NCBI GenBank assembly: GCA_006226495.1
Contig: SBGU01000004.1
Span: 62,766-126,765, forward strand
DNA from: Alphaproteobacteria bacterium
Lineage (GTDB): Bacteria; Pseudomonadota; Alphaproteobacteria; Sphingomonadales; Kordiimonadaceae
Reading direction: 5' to 3'
DNA length: 64,000 nt
Shown: positions 46,771 through 55,485 of the stretch, piece by piece
How positions within the stretch are numbered: the stretch's first letter is position 1
How the letters are laid out: every line of letters begins with the position of its first letter
The notes under the pieces: generated by a model
Told to the model about the DNA's origin: nothing
The model's input: only the letters and a program-made list of their open reading frames with translations
Database searches by the model: none
Program-made: the position numbers and the translations under genes

Positions 46771-47625
46771 ATGAGTAACAGGCTCAACGGCATCATCAGG
46801 GCGTGGGAAGCGAACAAACCGGCTTTCACCTGTTTTGCCAAATCCGACAAACAGACCGCGATCGACCTGTCTGACAGCCCCTATGACGGCCTTGTGTTCG
46901 AGATGGAACACAATCCCTTCGATATGGCAGCCCTTGGCGACGCGCTACAGTATCTCTTGAACCGCAAGCAGATACATTCGGCGGCCACGCTGGCACCGAA
47001 TGTGACACCGCTGGTGCGCATTCCGTCGAACGGCGCCGAGATGAACCAGGCCGAAGCCAAGCAGGCGCTTGATCGCGGTGTCTATGGCGTGGTCTGGCCG
47101 CATGTGAAGACGGTAGAACAGGCCTATAACGCCGTGGCGTCCTGCCGTTATGCGCGGCCCAAGAATGCACCGCTCTATGAACCCAAAGGCGTGCGTGGCG
47201 ATGGCCCTGCCACTGCTGCACGCTATTGGGGCCTGTCGCAACAGGATTATTACCATGTTGCCGATGTGTGGCCGCTGGCCCCGCAGGGTGAGCTGCTGGT
47301 CGGCCTGATGATCGAAAGTGTCGAAGCCATCGAAAACCTGGACGACATGCTGGCGAACGTGCCGGGCATCGGCTTTTGCCTGATCGGCGAAGGCGACCTG
47401 AGCCAGGAACTGGGCCGACCGCGCCAGTATGAACACCCGGACGTTCTGGACGCCATGGCCAAGGTGGTGGCCACCTGCAAGAAGCATAATGTGGTGGTCG
47501 GCCACCCGCACGTGACTTCCAAAAATGTCGAACGCCTGATGGGTGAAGGTTTCCGCTTCCTGATGTCGGCGCCGCAGCGCAGCTATGGTGTCGTCGGCCA
47601 GGGCCGCGAGATCGTCGGTTATTGA
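46771..47625 (+). CDS. HpcH/HpaI-family class II pyruvate aldolase
   Basis: A 284-residue HpaI-type aldolase. Conserved positions are the His of FEMEHNPFD, the Arg of PLVRIPSN, the Glu of GLMIESVEAIENL and the Asp of GEGDLSQELG. Family members cleave 4-hydroxy-2-oxo acids to pyruvate and an aldehyde. In this operon it would act after the LigJ2 hydratase and give pyruvate or oxaloacetate plus an oxo acid or semialdehyde. The chain is about 20 residues longer than typical HpaI, with an insertion around 140-165. Its stop is 8 bp before the ThDP gene. Confidence 0.83.
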   Translation: MSNRLNGIIRAWEANKPAFTCFAKSDKQTAIDLSDSPYDGLVFEMEHNPFDMAALGDALQYLLNRKQIHSAATLAPNVTPLVRIPSNGAEMNQAEAKQALDRGVYGVVWPHVKTVEQAYNAVASCRYARPKNAPLYEPKGVRGDGPATAARYWGLSQQDYYHVADVWPLAPQGELLVGLMIESVEAIENLDDMLANVPGIGFCLIGEGDLSQELGRPRQYEHPDVLDAMAKVVATCKKHNVVVGHPHVTSKNVERLMGEGFRFLMSAPQRSYGVVGQGREIVGY

Positions 47626-47633
47626 TCACGACC

Positions 47634-49208
47634 ATGAGCACGCAACCGGAAAAACCCATGAACGGCGCCGAAAGCCTGGTCAACACCCTGGTCGACGAAG
47701 GCGTGGACGTCTGTTTCGCGAACCCCGGCACGTCGGAAATGCATTTCCTTGCCGCCCTTGAAAACCCGCGCATGAAAAGTGTGCTGTGCCTGTTTGAAGG
47801 CGTGGCTACGGGCGCGGCCGACGGCTGGTACCGCATGCGCCGCACGCCGGCCGCGACCCTGTTGCACCTGGGGCCGGGCCTCGCGAACGGGCTTGCCAAC
47901 ATTCATAACGCCAAGCGCGCCAGCAGCGGCATGGTCAATATCATCGGCGAACATGCAAACGCGCACCTGAAGTATGACGCACCGCTGGCATCCGATATCG
48001 AAGGGCTGGCCCGCCCGCTCAGCCACTGGGTGCGGCGCACGGCATCGTCGAACACGCTGGCGGGGGATGCCGTGACGGCCATCGAGCAGGCCAGCGCCAA
48101 GCCGGGCAAAATCTCGACCCTGATCCTGCCGGGCGACACCTCCTGGGGTGAAGTGACGGCGCCCAAGGGGGCCTTTGCCAGAAGTGGTGTGCCGGCGCCG
48201 GGTGTGCCGGGGCAGGGACAGATCGACCGGGTGGCCGATGTGCTGCGCTCGGGCGAACCTGCCTTCATCATCCTGGCCGGCAGCGCCACCCATGGCCCCG
48301 CGCTTGAATGGGCGGGCAGGGTTGCCGCCAAAACCGGCTGCCGCATCGGTACCCAGTTTTTCACCGCCCGCATCGAACGAGGGGCGGGGCGGGTGCCCCT
48401 GGAACGGCTGCCCTATGCCGTGCCGCAGGCGGTCGAATTCCTGCGCGGCTTCAAGCATATCATCACGGTCGAAACCGGCGAGCCGGTGGCCTTCTTCAGC
48501 TATCCGGGTAAACCGAGCCTGTTGAAGCAACCGGACACGCAGGTGCATGAACTGGCGGCGGCGGACGAAGACAGTGTCCTGGCGCTCGAGATGCTGGCCG
48601 ATGCCGTGGGTGCCCGCGCCACATCGCCCGTGTATCAGGCGTTCGAGGACAAGGGGTTGCCGTCGGGCGCGCTTAACCCGCTCAGCATTGCCCATGCGCT
48701 GGCGTCGGCCATGCCCGAACATGGCATCCTGGTCGATGAAAGCCTGACCACGGGCCGCGAGACCATGGGCCACACCGCAGGGGCCGTGCCGCACGACACC
48801 ATCCAGAATATGGGTGGCTCCATCGGGTATGGCACGCCGGTCGCGACCGGTGCCGCGCTGGCGTGCCCGGACCGCCGGGTTGTGTGCATGGTGGGCGATG
48901 GCAGCGCCATGTATACGATCCAGTCGCTCTGGACCCAGGCGCGGGAGGGGCTGAATGTCACCACCATCATTTTCGCCAACAATTCGTACCAGATCCTGAA
49001 GGCCGAATACGCCAACATGGGTTTTGGTGCGCCCGGTCCGCAGGCGCTGGCGATGATCGATATCGACAAGCCCAGCATCGACTGGGTCGCCATGGGCAAA
49101 AGCATGGGCGTGCCGGCCACCAGTGTCGCCACCGCCGAAGACTTCTATCACGCGATGATGCGCTGCAACGCCGAGCCGGGACCGTCGCTCATCGAAGTGC
49201 GCCTCTGA
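47634..49208 (+). CDS. Thiamine-diphosphate-dependent decarboxylase/synthase (benzoylformate decarboxylase-like)
   Basis: A 524-residue ThDP enzyme. The catalytic Glu is in CLFEGVATGAADGWYR and the cofactor motif runs from GDGSAMYTIQ to FANNSYQ. The sequence belongs to the acetolactate synthase-like group annotated as benzoylformate or other 2-oxo acid decarboxylases. It probably decarboxylates a 2-oxo acid to the semialdehyde used by the dehydrogenase at 39482. No clear ribosome-binding site is visible; starts at 47634 and 47658 are possible, and a TTG at 47622 would overlap the aldolase. Confidence 0.8.
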   Translation: MSTQPEKPMNGAESLVNTLVDEGVDVCFANPGTSEMHFLAALENPRMKSVLCLFEGVATGAADGWYRMRRTPAATLLHLGPGLANGLANIHNAKRASSGMVNIIGEHANAHLKYDAPLASDIEGLARPLSHWVRRTASSNTLAGDAVTAIEQASAKPGKISTLILPGDTSWGEVTAPKGAFARSGVPAPGVPGQGQIDRVADVLRSGEPAFIILAGSATHGPALEWAGRVAAKTGCRIGTQFFTARIERGAGRVPLERLPYAVPQAVEFLRGFKHIITVETGEPVAFFSYPGKPSLLKQPDTQVHELAAADEDSVLALEMLADAVGARATSPVYQAFEDKGLPSGALNPLSIAHALASAMPEHGILVDESLTTGRETMGHTAGAVPHDTIQNMGGSIGYGTPVATGAALACPDRRVVCMVGDGSAMYTIQSLWTQAREGLNVTTIIFANNSYQILKAEYANMGFGAPGPQALAMIDIDKPSIDWVAMGKSMGVPATSVATAEDFYHAMMRCNAEPGPSLIEVRL

Positions 49209-49237
49209 TACCAAACACGCTGAACCGGAGAATGCCG

Positions 49238-50134
49238 ATGGCTACCGCTTCGAACGCCCCTGTTGTGCTTAAAACCAACCTTGCCGACTATCCGCAAACC
49301 CTGGCCATGAAGGACGGGCGGGTTACGTCGGATATCGTTACGCTCGATTGTTGCGGGCCGGAACAGGCCCACAATGGCTTCAAGGCCATGATCCGGGAAA
49401 ATGCCTTCGATTGCGGTGAACTGGCGATTGTCACCTATTTGCAGGCCAAATGTTACGGCAAGCCCTTCGTGCTGCTGCCGGCGCCGGTTTCAGGCCGGTT
49501 CCAGCATCACTGTGCCGGGTTCAACAAGGAACTCGGCCATATCGACCCGAAGGATATTGAAGGCAAGAAGGTCGGCGTGCGCACCTATGCCCAGACCACC
49601 GGCCTGTGGGTGCGCGGCATCCTGCAACATGAGTATGGGGTCGACCTCGACAAGGTAACCTGGATGACCGTGGGTGACGGTCACCTGCTTGAATATAGCG
49701 ACCCCGACAATTGTGTGCGCCTGCCCAAGGGTTCGGACATCGGCCAGATGATGCTGGATGGTGAACTGACCGCCACCCTGCAAGGTGTCGACCTGCCGAA
49801 GGACCTGCGCGTGCAGCGCCTGGTGCCCGATCCCTTCAACGCCGCCAAGGACTGGTTCGCGCGCGAAGGCGTGGTGCCGATCAACCATATGTTCGTGGTG
49901 CATGAGAGCATTTCGCGTGACCAGCCGGACGTGGTCCGGGAAATCTACCGCATGGTTGGTGAAAGCCGCGACCTGACGGAAGGTGGCCTGCCGGACCCGT
50001 TCCCGCCCATGGGGCTGGAAGCCAACCGCAAGGGCCTTGCCATGGCCATCGACTGGGCGTTCGAGCAGAAGATCATCCCGCGCCGCTTGTCGGTCGACGA
50101 ACTGTTCGACGATACCACGGCCAATCTTGGCTAA
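49238..50134 (+). CDS. Cytosolic 4,5-dihydroxyphthalate decarboxylase-family protein (paralogue 2)
   Basis: A 298-residue protein related to the one at 41163: GKKVGVRTYAQTTGLWVR and PRRLSVDELFDD match it position for position. No signal peptide is present, which favours an enzyme over a transport binding protein. The start at 49238 is chosen because GGAG is 7 bases upstream; the ATG at 49232 is too close. It is the last gene of the operon and is followed by a strong terminator. Decarboxylation of a dihydroxylated aromatic acid is the family-based guess. Confidence 0.65.
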   Translation: MATASNAPVVLKTNLADYPQTLAMKDGRVTSDIVTLDCCGPEQAHNGFKAMIRENAFDCGELAIVTYLQAKCYGKPFVLLPAPVSGRFQHHCAGFNKELGHIDPKDIEGKKVGVRTYAQTTGLWVRGILQHEYGVDLDKVTWMTVGDGHLLEYSDPDNCVRLPKGSDIGQMMLDGELTATLQGVDLPKDLRVQRLVPDPFNAAKDWFAREGVVPINHMFVVHESISRDQPDVVREIYRMVGESRDLTEGGLPDPFPPMGLEANRKGLAMAIDWAFEQKIIPRRLSVDELFDDTTANLG

Positions 50135-50159
50135 GGCTCGGAGCCAGAAGAAACAGGAG

Positions 50160-50193
50160 CGTCGGCATCCGTTCGGGTGCCGGCGTTTTTTTT
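50160..50193 (+). terminator. Rho-independent terminator of the 39.5-50 kb operon
   Basis: CGTCGGCATCC (50160-50170) pairs with GGGTGCCGGCG (50175-50185) through 11 bp including two G-U pairs, with a GTTC loop and eight T directly after (50186-50193). The T-run reaches the stop codon of the convergent MFS gene. Confidence 0.93.
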
Positions 50194-51448
50194 ATGGCTC
50201 GTCGGGTGCCTGCAGGGACGCAAAATCGTGCGCGCGCCACAGTTCGGGGAACAGCCTGATCCAGGCGACGGCAATCACCACCGCGCTGACACCGCCCACC
50301 ACCACTGACCCGATGGGGCCAATGAGTGCCGCCAGGGTACCGGATTCCATTTCGCCCAGTTCGTTGGAGGCCGAGATGAACAGGGTCGAGACCGATCCCA
50401 CGCGCCCGCGCATCTTGTCCGGTGTCGTGATCAGCACCAGCGACTGGCGCACATAGACCGAGATCATGTCCGCCGCGCCCAGCACGAACAGGCAGAAAAG
50501 CGAAAAGGGCATCGATTTCGACAGGCCGAAGGCGATAGTGCCGATGCCGAAGATGATGACCGATACCAGCATCTTGGCACCCACAGCATGTTTGACCGGC
50601 TTCCAGGAAAGCCACAGCGCCATCAGCACCGCACCTACGGACGGTGCGGTACGAAGGAGGCCCAGGCCTTCAGGGCCAGTGTGCAGGATATCGCGGGCGA
50701 ACACGGGAAGCATGGCGGTGACGCCACCCAGCAATACGGAAAACAGGTCCAGGCTGATGGCGCCTAATAGCAGCCGGTTGCCAAGCACATAGCGGAAACC
50801 TTCCACCATCATGCGGATCGGCGTGTCATTGGGTTTCAGGCCAAGCCGGCGGATGGGCCCGATGCCGAACTGGCACGCGAGTGCGATCAGAAGCATGCCG
50901 CTGGCGAGCGCAAAGGCCGCCCAGGCAGATACGGCGAAGGCAAAACCGCCAACGGCAGGGCCGACGATGGCGCCGATACGGCCGGCAATGGAATTGAGCG
51001 CGATGGCGCTGGGCAATACATTGGCGGGCACCACCCGGGCGGCAAGCGCATCCATCGTGGGCCGGTAAAACGTGCGCACGGCAGCTAGAAGGCCGGCCAG
51101 CACAAAAAGCGCGGTCAGGGTTTCCCGCCCGGTCAGGACCAGGAAGGTGATGATCCCGCTGCACAGGAACTGGCCAAGAAGGGTCAGGCGCACCACATTG
51201 CGCCGGTCGAACCGGTCGGCGGCATAACCCGCAAGCGGGCTTAAAAGCATGACCGGCAGGAACTGCACAAGCCCGATCAGCCCCAGAAGGAAGGCGGAAT
51301 CGCGCACGTCCATGGTCTGGCGTGCGAGGTCATAGACATACCAGCCAAGCGAAACAACGGTCGCGCTGTGGGCCAGCATCGCCAACAGGCGCGCGGTCCA
51401 GAAAAAGCGGTAACTGGCGAAGGCAAAAGGATGCCGGGTGTCTGTCAC
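50192..51448 (-). CDS. MFS_3-type transporter (EntS-like)
   Basis: A 418-residue membrane protein with about twelve helices and MFS_3 features (FFWTARLLAMLAHSATVVSL, LAGYAADRFDRRNVVRL, FYRPTMDALAARVVPANVLP). Relatives export siderophores, drugs or metabolites. The start is GTG at 51448, two bases after the stop of the ThDP gene, so the two are one operon. The C-terminal soluble extension found in the 34218 protein is missing. Confidence 0.82.
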   Translation of the reverse strand: MTDTRHPFAFASYRFFWTARLLAMLAHSATVVSLGWYVYDLARQTMDVRDSAFLLGLIGLVQFLPVMLLSPLAGYAADRFDRRNVVRLTLLGQFLCSGIITFLVLTGRETLTALFVLAGLLAAVRTFYRPTMDALAARVVPANVLPSAIALNSIAGRIGAIVGPAVGGFAFAVSAWAAFALASGMLLIALACQFGIGPIRRLGLKPNDTPIRMMVEGFRYVLGNRLLLGAISLDLFSVLLGGVTAMLPVFARDILHTGPEGLGLLRTAPSVGAVLMALWLSWKPVKHAVGAKMLVSVIIFGIGTIAFGLSKSMPFSLFCLFVLGAADMISVYVRQSLVLITTPDKMRGRVGSVSTLFISASNELGEMESGTLAALIGPIGSVVVGGVSAVVIAVAWIRLFPELWRAHDFASLQAPDEP

Positions 51449-51449
51449 A

Positions 51450-53141
51450 TCAGCCCATCCACTGGCTTACGGGCACATTAGTCTCTTCAAGTGGTTGTGC
51501 GATCACGTCAATCAGGGTCGGGCCGTCAAACGCGATCGCTTTTTTGACAATAGCATCAAGTTCTGCCGGGTCCACCACTGTCCATGCTTTCACACCATAT
51601 GCCTCTGCCACCGCGGCATGGTTGGTGCGGTCGAAATCAACGGAAAAATAGCGGGCGTCATAGCCGGTTTTCTGGCTGGCCTTGATCCAGCCGAAGGACG
51701 CATTGGACATGACAATCATGGTCAGCGGCACCTGCTTGCGCACGATGGTTTCCAGCTCACCGACCGTGAAGCCGAAACTGCCGTCACCCATGACTGCGAC
51801 CACCTTGGCGTCGGGCCTGCCGTACCAGGCACCAATGGCCGCAGACATGGCGAAACCAAGTGCGCCCTGCGCCCGGTTTGTGATGATGCGCGTGCCGCTG
51901 CCATCCAGCTCAAAATGGCCGGAAAAATAGGGGCAGGGTGTGCCTGGGTCCGCAACGATGATGCTGCCGTCCGGCAAATGACGCTGCAGGGACGCCACCA
52001 GGCGTTCGGGGCGCACCGGCAGTTCGGGGCTGTTGGCCAGCGCGTCGAAACGGGCGCGCTTGGCAGCTTTGAGTGCCTTCAGCCGGTCGCGGGCATCGGT
52101 TATGCGTGCTGTTGCGTTCAGACGCCGGGTGAGTTCAGCCAGCAGGGCGGCTAGGCAAAGGCGAGCGTCGCCGACAAGGGCGGCCTCGTAGCGGTAATTG
52201 GCGCCCACAGCCATCGCATCGGCATCGATATGCACGACTGCGGTGCCGGGCCCCGGCACGCTGCCATGTTCGGTGGAGGTCGACCCTGCCCGGCAGCCCA
52301 CAAACACCACAAGGTCCGCGCCGCTGATGGCGTCGCGGGTTTCATCGGTGCCACCGTTGGTGCCGACGACACCAACCGCCAGCGGATGGGTATCGGCGAT
52401 GGCACCATGGCCGCTGATGGTCGAGGCAACAGGTGCGCCCAAGAGCTCCGCCAGCGCCTTCAGTTCGGCCTGTGCGCCGGAAATGACCACACCGCCACCG
52501 CACAGGAAGGCGGGTGATTTTGCACTCAGGATCGCGTCTGCGGCGGCGGACACCATGTCCGGGTCCGGCCCCTGCCGGAAGGCCGGGAAGCGGGCATGTT
52601 CGGCCTGCGCCCACACGAGGGCGGCATCCAGTTCCTGTTTTTGCAGGTCGTAGGGCAGCCCGATGTGCGCGGCGCCCGGGCGCCCTGTGGTCATGGCACG
52701 AAAGGCGCTGCGGAATAGATGCGGGATCTGGTCCACACGGTCTGCAACCCGGTTCCATTTGGTCAAGGGCCTGAACAGGGCCTCCTGGTCCAGTTCGGTC
52801 AGGGCATAATGGCCGCGCCCGCCGATGGAAATGTCGGACGTGATGGACAGAAGCGCCACAGACGATTCATTCGCTTCCACTACACCCGGCAGGATATAGG
52901 TTGCGCCGCCGCCGCTCGGCCCCTCGCACACACCGGGCCGCCCGGTCACGCGGGCATAGGCATCGGCCATATAGGCGGCCGAGCGCTCGTCGCGCGCCAA
53001 CACATGTTCCATGCCATGGTCAAGCCGGCACAGGGCGTCGTAGAAGGGCAGGCTGGTATCGCCGCACAGGCCGAAAATATGTTTTACCTTATGGGCTTCG
53101 AGGGTGCGGACGGCGGCTTCCGCGCCGGTGAGTTTAGGCAT
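51450..53141 (-). CDS. Thiamine-diphosphate-dependent enzyme, acetolactate synthase-like
   Basis: A 563-residue ThDP enzyme. The PYR-domain Glu is in VLARDERSAAYMADAYAR and the cofactor motif begins GDGSFGFTVGELETI. The usual NN at the end of that motif is SNAS here, as in some acetolactate synthase-like and sulfoacetaldehyde or oxalyl-type members. The product cannot be named. The start at 53141 has GGAGACAG upstream. It forms an operon with the following MFS gene and is divergent from the Tat beta-propeller gene, sharing an intergenic region with operator site B. Confidence 0.8.
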   Translation of the reverse strand: MPKLTGAEAAVRTLEAHKVKHIFGLCGDTSLPFYDALCRLDHGMEHVLARDERSAAYMADAYARVTGRPGVCEGPSGGGATYILPGVVEANESSVALLSITSDISIGGRGHYALTELDQEALFRPLTKWNRVADRVDQIPHLFRSAFRAMTTGRPGAAHIGLPYDLQKQELDAALVWAQAEHARFPAFRQGPDPDMVSAAADAILSAKSPAFLCGGGVVISGAQAELKALAELLGAPVASTISGHGAIADTHPLAVGVVGTNGGTDETRDAISGADLVVFVGCRAGSTSTEHGSVPGPGTAVVHIDADAMAVGANYRYEAALVGDARLCLAALLAELTRRLNATARITDARDRLKALKAAKRARFDALANSPELPVRPERLVASLQRHLPDGSIIVADPGTPCPYFSGHFELDGSGTRIITNRAQGALGFAMSAAIGAWYGRPDAKVVAVMGDGSFGFTVGELETIVRKQVPLTMIVMSNASFGWIKASQKTGYDARYFSVDFDRTNHAAVAEAYGVKAWTVVDPAELDAIVKKAIAFDGPTLIDVIAQPLEETNVPVSQWMG

Positions 53142-53234
53142 GTTTCTGTCTCCAATCACCGCGTTACGGCAGCGGTTCGCGCGCCATTCTAGCGGCACGC
53201 GGTGGGGAGGGTGATTGAAGCTGCGTGCCCGCCT

Positions 53235-53275
53235 ATAGGTTTTGCCTGCAAGGGGGAGGTCGCCGCAAAACCTAT
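53235..53275 (+). promoter_or_regulatory. Island operator motif, site B
   Basis: ATAGGTTTTGC (53235-53245) and GCAAAACCTAT (53265-53275) are perfect 11-bp inverted arms 19 bp apart, followed by CACCCCAAACA. TTGGCTAGGGT lies 46 bp downstream of the AACCTATC start (53315), and TTGCCA-N19-TAGGGT could be the promoter. The site lies between the divergent ThDP and beta-propeller genes and could act on both. Confidence 0.65.
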
Positions 53276-53365
53276 CACCCCAAACACACATGCTTTGCCA
53301 ATCCATGTAAAAGCTTGGCTAGGGTGCACTTGGTTCTAGCTACTGTATTGGTAAGGGAAGTGAAG

Positions 53366-55246
53366 ATGGATAGAAGAACCTTTCTGGGAGGGTTGCTGGT
53401 CAGCGCGGTTGCCGCGAAGGCCACGGTGGCATTCGCCGCCAAGCCGGAGAAAAAGGGTGTGATGCTGATGAACCGCATCGCGCCTTCGATTTCGGACCTT
53501 TACATCGCAGACATTGATGGCGGCAATGAACGCAAGTTCCTTTCTGATGCCGCCTTTGAATATAATGGCGCCTTTTCGGCAAGTGGCGACTGGGTCGTGT
53601 TCACGTCCGAACGCAATGGCGACGGCCAGTCGGACATTTTCCGCGCCAGGGCCGATGGGTCGGGCATCGAACAGCTTGTGGTGGCGCCGTCGATGGACGA
53701 CGCCGGTGTGCTGTCGCCCGATGGCAGGAAGCTGGCCTATGTTTCCACGCGCAACGGTTACCGCGCCAATATCTGGGTGCTTGACCTGGAAGCCGGTGAA
53801 AACAGACAACTGACCGGCACCGAAAGCCTGCATGGTACCGAAGGCCTGCCGGATTGTTATTTCCGCCCGGCCTGGTCGCCCGACGGCCAGTGGCTGGCGC
53901 TTTCAAGCGACAGGGATACCCCGTGGCGCGGCCACCATAACGGTCATGGCTGGGAACATACCCAGGAACTGAGCATCTATATCATCCGCGCCGATGGTAC
54001 TGATTTCCTGCAGGTGGCAACCCGGCCGGGCTATTGCCAGGGTTCGCCCAAATGGTCGCCCGATGGCAAGCGTGTGGTTTTTTATGAAATGACCACGGAG
54101 TCCACCTGGGGCGCGCGCCGGCCGGAATATAGCGGCAAGGTGGATTCCCAGATTGTTTCGGTCGATATTGCCACCGGCGACCGCACCGAACATACATCCG
54201 GGCCGGGCCTCAAGATTTCGCCGCAATATCTGTCGGCGGACGAAATCGGTTATCTGATCAAGGGCGGCGAAAACGAAGGATTGGCCTACACGTCCGGCCG
54301 GGCACCCCTGAAACGGTTCCTGCGTGCGCCCTGTTGGTCGCCTGACGGCAAGTCGGTCATTTATGAAAAGACCGAATTCAAGCCGATCCGCCCGCTTTTC
54401 AAAAAGCTCTATAGCTGGGACACGGACTGGGATTACCGCCATATGGACGTGTTCCCGCTGATGTCGCACGATGGCTGGCTGGTATTCACCGAAAAGCAGT
54501 TGGGCAACAGTTCCGTGGTGGCGATGCGGCCGGACGGCACTGAAAAACACACGGTATTCAATGCGGACGGTCGTGGTCTCGATTTTGTGCGGGTCAAGAA
54601 GGGCCTTGCGGGCGCCTTCCAGCCTTCCTGGTCGCCGGACGGTGAATGGATCACCTTCGGCCTTGGCTACTGGTTCTTCTTGCGCGGCCAGGAAACTGCC
54701 GCCATCTGGCGCGTGCGGCGCGACGGCACGGACGCTGAGCAACTGACAGATGGCACCATTCATTCCGGTTTCCCCAGCTATTCGGCGGACGGCAGGGAAA
54801 TCGTGTTCCGGGTCTGGAGCGAGCAGGAAAAGGGCTTGCGTATCCTGAACCTGGAAACCCGTGAAATCCGGGTACTGACCAATGGCTTCGACAATCTGCC
54901 CGGCTGGTCGCCGGACGGGAAACGCATCGTGTTCACACGCAAGCGCAAGGACGGCAATTTCGATATCTATACGATCCGGCCGGATGGTACGGGCCTGTTC
55001 CGCGCCACAACCCATGCATCCAGCGATGGCCATGCGGTCTGGACCGCGGACGGGCGCATCATGTGGAGCGGCTCGCAGCATGGTTTCCGCGACGAAGCGG
55101 CGCTTTACGACAATACCTTCCAGCAATATGGCCAGATCTATGTGATGAACGCCGATGGCACCAACAAGACCCTGCTGACCGACAGCAAATGGGAAGATTC
55201 GATGCCGATCTATCTGCCGGAAGGTGTGTGGCCGGCAAAAAAATAA
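53366..55246 (+). CDS. Tat-exported TolB-like (PD40) beta-propeller protein
   Basis: A 626-residue protein with a twin-arginine signal (MDRRTFLGGLLVSAVAAK) and at least six WD40-like PD40 repeats with the WSPDG core (AWSPDGQW, KWSPDGKR, CWSPDGKS, SWSPDGEW, GWSPDGKR). It is a periplasmic propeller of the TolB/DPP-IV N-terminal type without a peptidase domain. A role in binding or processing the compound imported by the adjacent receptor is inferred from the shared operator and order. AAGGGAAG precedes the ATG at 53366. Confidence 0.8.
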   Translation: MDRRTFLGGLLVSAVAAKATVAFAAKPEKKGVMLMNRIAPSISDLYIADIDGGNERKFLSDAAFEYNGAFSASGDWVVFTSERNGDGQSDIFRARADGSGIEQLVVAPSMDDAGVLSPDGRKLAYVSTRNGYRANIWVLDLEAGENRQLTGTESLHGTEGLPDCYFRPAWSPDGQWLALSSDRDTPWRGHHNGHGWEHTQELSIYIIRADGTDFLQVATRPGYCQGSPKWSPDGKRVVFYEMTTESTWGARRPEYSGKVDSQIVSVDIATGDRTEHTSGPGLKISPQYLSADEIGYLIKGGENEGLAYTSGRAPLKRFLRAPCWSPDGKSVIYEKTEFKPIRPLFKKLYSWDTDWDYRHMDVFPLMSHDGWLVFTEKQLGNSSVVAMRPDGTEKHTVFNADGRGLDFVRVKKGLAGAFQPSWSPDGEWITFGLGYWFFLRGQETAAIWRVRRDGTDAEQLTDGTIHSGFPSYSADGREIVFRVWSEQEKGLRILNLETREIRVLTNGFDNLPGWSPDGKRIVFTRKRKDGNFDIYTIRPDGTGLFRATTHASSDGHAVWTADGRIMWSGSQHGFRDEAALYDNTFQQYGQIYVMNADGTNKTLLTDSKWEDSMPIYLPEGVWPAKK

Positions 55247-55271
55247 TCACCTCGCCTTTAGGGTGTGTATG

Positions 55272-55300
55272 CGGGCGGGAACGGTGTTTCCGCCCGTTTT
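55272..55300 (+). terminator. Rho-independent terminator after the beta-propeller gene
   Basis: CGGGCGGGAA (55272-55281) pairs with TTTCCGCCCG (55287-55296) through 10 bp with one G-U, loop CGGTG, followed by TTTT. It separates the propeller gene from the receptor gene, which has its own promoter region. Confidence 0.8.
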
Positions 55301-55328
55301 CCTTGGACCTGACGACTGCTGCAAGGGC

Positions 55329-55434
55329 ATAAGTTTCCGGATTTGAGCTATCAGTTTCCATGCCGGGCGGATCAAAAAACCTATCATCCCAAACATGGTT
55401 TGATGAAGCGGCATCTGGCGGGTTTGGCTAAGGT
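55329..55434 (+). promoter_or_regulatory. Island operator motif, site C, and putative promoter
   Basis: ATAAGTTT (55329-55336) and AAAACCTAT (55376-55384) repeat the half-sites of sites A and B. The run AACCTATCATCCCAAACA is nearly identical to site B, and TTGGCTAAGGT (55424-55434) starts exactly 46 bp downstream of AACCTATC as in site B. It lies 52-157 bp upstream of TonB receptor 4. Confidence 0.6.
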
Positions 55435-55485
55435 CTGGGTGTCAGTCCGGGAAGACTGGCACTGGGAAATTGGGGAGGAAAAAAG

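Noticed and set aside
47619-49214. 531-codon minus-strand ORF opposite a ThDP enzyme gene
   Set aside because: The sense strand encodes a full ThDP enzyme with catalytic motifs; the antisense product has no recognisable features.
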